Part shown: positions 57,958 to 64,000 of the stretch, piece after piece
How positions within the stretch are numbered: the first letter of the stretch is position 1
Layout: the number at the start of each line of letters is the position of its first letter
DNA from: Acidimicrobiaceae bacterium
GTDB taxonomy: Bacteria > Actinomycetota > Acidimicrobiia > Acidimicrobiales > Ilumatobacteraceae
DNA length: 64,000 bases
Assembly: GCA_024641005.1 (NCBI GenBank)
Contig: JAHEDX010000005.1
Location: 28,532 to 92,531 of the forward strand
Reading direction: 5' to 3'
Notes under the pieces: model-generated
Told to the model about the DNA's origin: nothing
The model's database searches: none
Seen by the model: the letters and a program-made list of their open reading frames with translations, nothing else
Program-made: the position numbers and the translations under genes

Positions 57958-58071
57958 TCAGCGACGGCTGATCACGGTCGCGACCCCGAACACCTCGATG
58001 GTCTCGGCCGCGGCCGCCGTGCGCTCGTCCGGCATGGCGGCGCCGGTGCCGCGTCGATCATCAAAGTTCAC
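57958..58071 (-). CDS. Possible 37-aa translationally coupled small ORF
   Basis: GTG overlaps the M20 peptidase stop (GTGA); VNFDDRRGTGAAMPDERTAAAAETIEVFGVATVISRR. Confidence 0.3.
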   Translation of the reverse strand: MNFDDRRGTGAAMPDERTAAAAETIEVFGVATVISRR

Positions 58072-59141
58072 AGCAGCTTCCTCAGAATCCCTGCGAGCAG
58101 GTCGACGCGGCCGGGCATGGTGTCGACGACGACGTGTTCGTGATCGGCGTGCGCGCCTGCGCCCACAGCGCCGAGGCCATCGAGCGTCGGGACCCCCAAC
58201 GCGGCGGTGAAGTTGCCATCGCTCCCGCCGCCGACTGCGACACCGGCGATTCCCGGCATGGCCTCCTGGGCGAGCGGGAACAGCGTCGCCGAGGCCGACT
58301 CGGGCATCGGGGGCCTACCGATCGACCCGGCCACCTCGATCGACGCCTCGCCGTCGACCGGCGTGAGCGACGACATCAGTGACTCGATCCGGGTCTTCTC
58401 GCCGGCGTTCGTGACGCGCACATCGACCTTGATCCGTGTTTCGGCCGGCACGACATTGTCGGCCGTGCCCGATCGGGCCATGGTGGGGGTGACGGTCGTG
58501 CCAGCCGACACATCGGCGAACTCGGCGATCTGCAGAACCTGACGTGATGCTTCGATCAGTGAGTTGACACCCTTTTCGGGTTCGAGCCCAGCGTGTGATG
58601 CCCGACCCCGCACCACGACCTCGAACGTGCCCGTTCCCTTGCGGCCGGTCTTGACGGCGCCACCATCGGCGCTCGGTTCGAGTACGAGCACATTGCCGCA
58701 GGCCTGTGCACGTTCCTCGAGCAGCGCTCGCGACGAGCCCGAACCGACCTCCTCGTCGGCGGTGAACAACATCTCGACCCCGGACGCATCGTCGAGCGCA
58801 GCGACGGCGTGCACCGCCTGCACGATGCCGGCCTTCATGTCGAAGACGCCTGGTCCGGTCGCCATGCCGTCAGCGACCGCGAACGGTCGCTCGGCCAGCG
58901 TGCCGAGCGGGAAGACGGTGTCGTGATGCCCGAGGATCAGGACGCGGGGTGTTCCGCCACCGGACCAGTGGACGTGTGGGCCGGCGGGCCCGGCGACGAG
59001 CGTGGCGGCTGTCCCCGTGCGTTCGGAGATCAGTGACACCAGGTTGACAGCCGACCGTGTGAGTGCCTCGACATCGAGCGAGGGCGATTCCACCTCGACC
59101 AGCCGCCGGAGGTCGGACACGAGGATCTCGAGGTCTGCCAC
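58068..59141 (-). CDS. M20 family metallopeptidase (carboxypeptidase/ArgE-like)
   Basis: VLILGHHDTVFPLGTLAERPF, GPGVFDMKAGIVQAVHA, LFTADEEVGS. Confidence 0.92.
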   Translation of the reverse strand: MADLEILVSDLRRLVEVESPSLDVEALTRSAVNLVSLISERTGTAATLVAGPAGPHVHWSGGGTPRVLILGHHDTVFPLGTLAERPFAVADGMATGPGVFDMKAGIVQAVHAVAALDDASGVEMLFTADEEVGSGSSRALLEERAQACGNVLVLEPSADGGAVKTGRKGTGTFEVVVRGRASHAGLEPEKGVNSLIEASRQVLQIAEFADVSAGTTVTPTMARSGTADNVVPAETRIKVDVRVTNAGEKTRIESLMSSLTPVDGEASIEVAGSIGRPPMPESASATLFPLAQEAMPGIAGVAVGGGSDGNFTAALGVPTLDGLGAVGAGAHADHEHVVVDTMPGRVDLLAGILRKLL

Positions 59142-59303
59142 GGCGACACCGTACCGGTCACACGACCCGCCGATCGGACTGCAGGAGGTCGCGGACGGGC
59201 GACCGGCGGACGGACAACCCTGTATGGGCCGGTCTACCGTTTGTGCCGGGTGCCCTAGCGCGCGAACTTTTCGTCACAAGGGTCGGGCTGCAACCATGGC
59301 CTA

Positions 59304-61592
59304 GTGCGACAGTCGAGAACTCTCCCCCTGCTCGTCATCGCCGCTCTGACGATCGCTGCTTGCGCGAGCGACGACACGGCCGGCGCCCGACCGGAGGCCA
59401 CCGATCCTCCCGGCACCGCATCGTCGGTTGCCGAGCCCACCGATGATGCGCCCCCCTCGCCAACGACACAGACACAGCCGTCGGAAGCATTCGAACCGGC
59501 GACGTTCGCGGTGTCGCCGGGCACCGAGCAGGTGACGATCACGGGCGCCGAGCCCGGCGATGACCTGCTGCTCGTCGGTCAGGACGGAGACGTGATCACC
59601 GCCGGCGTGGCCGACGAAAACGGAGCCCTCGTGTTCCGTCGAGTCGAGGCGGGCACGATCGCAGTGGTCAGGAACGCCGGCTCGGTGAGTGACCCGGTCA
59701 CCGTGATGAGCCGCGACGATGTCCCTGCGCAGTCGTTGTACGCCGAGCAGCGCCTCCCGACCGAGGGGCTCGGGTACATCGCCACCCGGGATGGCACGAC
59801 GCTGTCGGCGAGCGTGTGGCTCCCCGGTCCTGTCGAGGATGGGCCGTACCCCACCGTCGTCGAGTACTCGGGGTACTCGCCCAGCAATCCCGATTCGCAG
59901 GGCTTCCCCGACATCTTCACCAATCTCGGATACGCGTACGTCGGCGTCAACATCCGCGGTACGGGTTGCAGCGGCGGTTCGTTCCGGTACTTCGAGTACA
60001 CGCAGAGTCTCGATGGTTACGACGCGATCGAAACCGTCGCGGCCCAGCCGTGGGTGCAGAACCACCGCGTCGGGATGGTAGGGGTGTCGTACCCGGGTAT
60101 CAGCCAGCTGTTCGTCGCCCAGACCCAGCCACCGAGCTTGGCCGCAATCACACCGTTCAGCGTGCTCGACGACAGTGCGATCGCCACGCTCTATCCGGGT
60201 GGCATCCTCAACACCGGGTTCGCGGTGGCGTGGACCGAGGAACGCATGAGCGAAGCCCGTCCGGCAGGCCAACAATGGGCTGCCGATCAGATCGCTGCCG
60301 GTGACGAACAGTGTGACGCCAACCAAGGGCTTCGCCTCCAGAACCCTGACCTGCTCGCCGAGATCACCGCCAATCAGTTCTGGACCGACGACGTGGCAGG
60401 CGAGATCGCGCCCCGCCTGTTCGTCGATCGGATCACGGTGCCCACATTCGTCGCCGGCGCCTGGCAGGACGAGCAGACCGGCGGGCACTTCCCGACGATG
60501 CTCGACCGGTTCACGAACACGGATCATCTGTACGCAACGCTGATGAACGGCCTCCACACCGAGTCGATCGGACCGGCGGTACTCCCCCGTCTGGTCGAGT
60601 TCCTCGATCTGTATGTCGGTGAACGCACCCCGTCGTTGGCGGTGGCACGCTCGATTGCTCCGCTGCTCGGCTCATCGATCTTCGGAACGGCCGACGTGGC
60701 TCTGCCGACAGATGACCGATTCGCAGGGATGACCTACGAACAGGCGCTCGCAGCGTTCGAGAGCGAGCCACCGATCAGGGTGCTGTTCGAGGAAGGGGCG
60801 GCCGACGGATTCCCTGCACGCTCCCCGATGCCGCGTTTCGAAGCAGACTTCGCTTCGTGGCCGGTACCGGACGCGGTCGCAACCGCGTGGTACCTGACGG
60901 GAGACGGCGCACTGGCCGAGGCTCCGGTCGACGACTCGACCACCACCAGCTATCTGGCGCTCCCCGACGCGATCCCACCAACCTGGTACGAGGGTTCGTC
61001 GTCAGGCATCTGGTCGGTCGACGTCACCTATGACTGGCAGGAAGGCGGGGCCGGCACGTTCGCTGCGTGGGCGACGGCGCCGCTCGTGAACGAGACGGTA
61101 GTGGTCGGATCCGGGTCGGTCGATCTGTATCTCCAATCCAATCTCGGCGACACCGATCTCGAGGTGACGATCACCGAGATCCGGCCCGACGGTCAGGAGA
61201 TGTATGTCCAGAGTGGCTGGCTGCGGGCGTCGCACCGGGCCCTCGACGAGGGGGCGTCCACCGAGCTGCGACCGGTCCACACCCATCGCGAGGAGGACGC
61301 CGCGCCGCTGCCCGACGGCGATTTCGAACTCGTGCGGGTGGAGATCTTCCCGTTCGCGCATGTGTTCCGGGCCGGGTCGCGGATCCGGCTCAGCGTCGAT
61401 GCTCCAGGTGGCAATCGCCCGGTCTGGGAGTTCGACACGATCGCCGGCGGTGAGCAGGTGACCATCGCCGCGGACCCGGTGATGGCATCGCGGATCGTGC
61501 TGCCCGTGGTGCCCGGTATCGACGCCCCCGACGCGTACCCCGAATGCGGTGCGCTTCGAGGCCAACCCTGCCGCGCCTACACCGGCCCCTGA
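59304..61592 (+). CDS. CocE/NonD family (X-Pro dipeptidyl-peptidase-like) hydrolase, lipoprotein
   Basis: Lipobox LTIAACAS; VRGTGCSGG-like NIRGTGCSGGSF, VGMVGVSYPGISQLF (GxSYxG), C-terminal jelly-roll region. Confidence 0.9.
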   Translation: MRQSRTLPLLVIAALTIAACASDDTAGARPEATDPPGTASSVAEPTDDAPPSPTTQTQPSEAFEPATFAVSPGTEQVTITGAEPGDDLLLVGQDGDVITAGVADENGALVFRRVEAGTIAVVRNAGSVSDPVTVMSRDDVPAQSLYAEQRLPTEGLGYIATRDGTTLSASVWLPGPVEDGPYPTVVEYSGYSPSNPDSQGFPDIFTNLGYAYVGVNIRGTGCSGGSFRYFEYTQSLDGYDAIETVAAQPWVQNHRVGMVGVSYPGISQLFVAQTQPPSLAAITPFSVLDDSAIATLYPGGILNTGFAVAWTEERMSEARPAGQQWAADQIAAGDEQCDANQGLRLQNPDLLAEITANQFWTDDVAGEIAPRLFVDRITVPTFVAGAWQDEQTGGHFPTMLDRFTNTDHLYATLMNGLHTESIGPAVLPRLVEFLDLYVGERTPSLAVARSIAPLLGSSIFGTADVALPTDDRFAGMTYEQALAAFESEPPIRVLFEEGAADGFPARSPMPRFEADFASWPVPDAVATAWYLTGDGALAEAPVDDSTTTSYLALPDAIPPTWYEGSSSGIWSVDVTYDWQEGGAGTFAAWATAPLVNETVVVGSGSVDLYLQSNLGDTDLEVTITEIRPDGQEMYVQSGWLRASHRALDEGASTELRPVHTHREEDAAPLPDGDFELVRVEIFPFAHVFRAGSRIRLSVDAPGGNRPVWEFDTIAGGEQVTIAADPVMASRIVLPVVPGIDAPDAYPECGALRGQPCRAYTGP

Positions 61593-61608
61593 GCCCCGCG
61601 CCACCACT

Positions 61609-61639
61609 GTTCGGTTTGGTGCCTGGCACCAAACCGAAC
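61609..61639. repeat. 31-bp perfect palindrome GTTCGGTTTGGTGCC-T-GGCACCAAACCGAAC
   Basis: 15-bp arms, 1-nt centre, directly read. Confidence 0.95.
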
Positions 61640-61659
61640 GATGTGGTCGACTTGCCACG

Positions 61660-62481
61660 ATGGATCATCGAGCCGAGCTCGGGGAGTTCTTGCGTGCCCG
61701 TCGCGACGCGGTCGCGCCCGAACAGGTGGGGTTGCCGCGTGGTGGTTCGCGACGCCGTACGCCCGGGCTGCGACGCGAGGAGGTCGCGATGCTCGCCGGC
61801 GTGTCGATCACTTGGTACACGTGGCTCGAACAAGGGCGCCGGATCAACGCCTCGCCAGATGTTCTGAGCGCGATCGGTCGGGCCCTGCGGCTCGACGAGG
61901 CGGGTATCGACCATCTGCTCGGGTTGGCCCAACCGTCGTCGAATTCGATCGAGGCACCGCGAGAGGCTCCGAGCGCGCTCGTGAGATTGATCGAGTCGAT
62001 GGAGCCGGCACCCGCCTACGTACTCAGCCCGACTTGGGATTTCCTGGCATGGAACGCCGCACAAGCGCGCTTGTATCCGCGCGTTGCGACGCTCGCCGGT
62101 ATCGAACGCAACCTGCTGTGGGTGCTCTTCGCCGATCCGTTCACACGTGAGTTGATCGTCGATTGGGACATCCACGCCCGGCAGGCTCTCGCCGAGTTCC
62201 GGGCCGGCACGACCTCGTTTCGCGCTGATCAAAGCTTCGTCGAACTGGTGGGTGAACTCTCGAACGTGAGCGATGAGTTCGCGGCGTGGTGGCCCGAGCA
62301 TGACGTGTCACAGTTCGAGACCCGCATCCGCCGCTTCCGCCACCCAACTGCGGGTTTGCTGACGTTCGAGTACCAGCAACTCGCCCCCGTCGAGTGGCCC
62401 GGTCTGCGGGTGGCCTGTCAGCTCCCCGTCCCCGGCGACGACAGCGCCGAGCGATTGGCCGTCCGCCACTACCTCGTATGA
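61660..62481 (+). CDS. Helix-turn-helix regulator with MmyB-like ligand-binding domain
   Basis: LGEFLRARRDAVAPEQVGLPRGGSRRRTPGLRREEVAMLAGVSITWYTWLEQGR. Confidence 0.92.
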   Translation: MDHRAELGEFLRARRDAVAPEQVGLPRGGSRRRTPGLRREEVAMLAGVSITWYTWLEQGRRINASPDVLSAIGRALRLDEAGIDHLLGLAQPSSNSIEAPREAPSALVRLIESMEPAPAYVLSPTWDFLAWNAAQARLYPRVATLAGIERNLLWVLFADPFTRELIVDWDIHARQALAEFRAGTTSFRADQSFVELVGELSNVSDEFAAWWPEHDVSQFETRIRRFRHPTAGLLTFEYQQLAPVEWPGLRVACQLPVPGDDSAERLAVRHYLV

Positions 62482-62627
62482 CGCGACACTGGCGTGCGAC
62501 AGGGTGACCCGTCCGGCGGATCCCTGAGATGCGCTATCAGTGGACAAGCGACGGACTATCCTGCTGCAGCTTGGTCCGTTGCCGGGCCAGAACACATGCA
62601 GCGCCCAACCGTCTAACTTTGGGAAAT

Positions 62628-63008
62628 ATGGGTATCGCCACATTCCTGAAGTCCGTCATAAACGTGACCGACCTCGACGACGGTCTACGGTTCTGGTCAG
62701 AGGTGAGCGGTCTCGATCCGGGCTACGTCGACCCCGCTGGCCGATTCGCGGGCCTCGGTCAGCATCAGGTGGAAGGAGCGCCGTCCAGCGTGATCCTGCT
62801 CCAACTCGTCAGCGACGTCGAGCCGAACGGCGGCACCCATCTCGACTTCACCGCCCCCGACATCGAAGTGGCGATCGACGAAATCATCGCCATAGGAGGC
62901 GAATGCGTGCGGTCGCTCGGCAGCTACCCCGAGGATCAACCGCTGCTGGAGTGGGCAGTGATGAGCGATCCGTGGGGGAATCACTTCTGCCTTGTCCGGG
63001 ACGTGTAA
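62628..63008 (+). CDS. VOC family (glyoxalase-like) protein
   Basis: FLKSVINVTDLDDGLRFWSEVSGL, THLDFTAPDIEVAIDEI, MSDPWGNHFCLV. Confidence 0.88.
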   Translation: MGIATFLKSVINVTDLDDGLRFWSEVSGLDPGYVDPAGRFAGLGQHQVEGAPSSVILLQLVSDVEPNGGTHLDFTAPDIEVAIDEIIAIGGECVRSLGSYPEDQPLLEWAVMSDPWGNHFCLVRDV

Positions 63009-63251
63009 GACCGACCGTCTCCTCAGGCGTACTTACGCGATGCTGGCTTACACCGCGCTGCTGTTTCGTGTCCCCTATCCGGCGTTCTGGGGCACCCTGC
63101 CGAACCTTCTCGCTGCGCGTTATGGAACGCTCCGCCGCTCGCGTAGGTGCCGATCTCGCGCAGTGATTCCGGGAGTTCGCGGCGGATGTTCTGAGCGATG
63201 TTGACAACAGTTGATAGCAAGAGCAGACTGGAGTCCGTGAGTCGAAACACG

Positions 63252-63488
63252 ATGAGCTTCGCCCTCCCCGAGAACATGCGCGACTACATCGACACGCGCG
63301 TTCGCGACGGAAGCTACGGCAACACGAGCGAGTACCTGCGCGAGTTGATCCGCCGCGACCAGCACGAGCAGGCAGCCCAACGCCTTCGTGATCTGATTGC
63401 CGACGGCCTTGCGTCAGGTGAGGGACGCGAAGCAACCGAGGACGTGCTTGCCGAGCTGCGCGATCGAGCGCTCGGCTCTGAAACGTGA
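63252..63488 (+). CDS. parD: ParD-like type II antitoxin
   Basis: MSFALPENMRDYIDTRVRDGSYGNTSEYLRELIRRDQ. Confidence 0.92.
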   Translation: MSFALPENMRDYIDTRVRDGSYGNTSEYLRELIRRDQHEQAAQRLRDLIADGLASGEGREATEDVLAELRDRALGSET

Positions 63489-63808
63489 CCCGCCCGATAC
63501 TTCGACCTCAAGCCGAGCTCGATCTCATCAAGCGGACACGTCACTACCGGCGCGAGGGTGGCGACGAGCTCGGCGAACGCTTCTTCGACGCAGCCGTCAG
63601 TGCGCTCGACGCGATCAGCCGGATGCCTGGCGCTGGATCGCCGCACGCGGGCGAGTTGTGCGGAATCGAAGGGCTGCGTGTCCGCCGCATTGTGAACTTC
63701 CCCTGCGGCTGGTTCTACTTCGCGCACGACGATCGTGTCGACGTCGTTCGCCTCCTCGCCGATGCCCAAGACATCGCAATCGTCCTCGCGGATATCGAGC
63801 ACCAGTAG
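63485..63808 (+). CDS. parE: ParE-like type II toxin
   Basis: RPQAELDLIKRTRHYRREGGDELGERFFDAV-type RelE/ParE sequence; overlaps parD. Confidence 0.9.
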   Translation: MTRPILRPQAELDLIKRTRHYRREGGDELGERFFDAAVSALDAISRMPGAGSPHAGELCGIEGLRVRRIVNFPCGWFYFAHDDRVDVVRLLADAQDIAIVLADIEHQ

Positions 63809-64000
63809 CGCTCGCTGTCGTGCCGCTATCGAGCGGGTTGGCCGCACCGTGGTGTCTGTTGATATGGGTGCCCTCCAACGGCACTTTGGGGACGGACCAT
63901 CGTGCGAGGAGTGTGGGGTCGACGCGCCCGTCGAATGAGGCAGTCAACGCCCCGCAAGGAACGTTGGGCGGGTGTCGGTGTGCTGGATGGGTGCGCGTGA

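Overview
This 64-kb window is high-GC, gene-dense actinobacterial chromosome. Gene content (pafBC, TreYZ/GlgX, CofC, F420-type LLM enzyme, HU with a Lys/Ala-rich element) suggests Acidimicrobiia, Ilumatobacter-like; this placement is inference. I called about 60 coding genes, mostly metabolic and transport functions: KtrAB-like K+ uptake; a MoxR/VWA/DUF5682 + SWIM/DUF5691 cluster; zur-znuCAB; CBS/cystathionine lyase; rnhB; selD; nirK with an Rrf2 regulator; gpsA; cofC; hup; PIN-PhoH; pafBC; glgX-treZ-treY-pgi; two PAP2 proteins; a LolD/FtsX-type ABC exporter; an L,D-transpeptidase; argG; M20 and CocE hydrolases; and parDE. I saw no rRNA, tRNA, CRISPR array or intact transposase. The least explained signals are: (1) a 35-aa micro-ORF of six perfect KKAPA repeats 7 bp downstream of hup, resembling a detached HU tail; (2) a degraded Sulfotransf_4-like pseudogene between rnhB and selD; (3) families of near-perfect palindromes, including a matched pair bracketing the CBS/cystathionine lyase operon; (4) a 33-bp perfect inverted repeat over the Rrf2 start codon next to a three-cupredoxin-domain nirK; (5) tandem Zur-box-like sites over the znuC/znuA start codons, plus a His-rich tail on ZnuC; (6) a 120-bp tandem repeat derived from the 3' end of the L,D-transpeptidase gene; (7) a split five-gene MoxR-VWA conflict-type cluster; and (8) a PAP2-kinase fusion in a translationally coupled envelope cluster.
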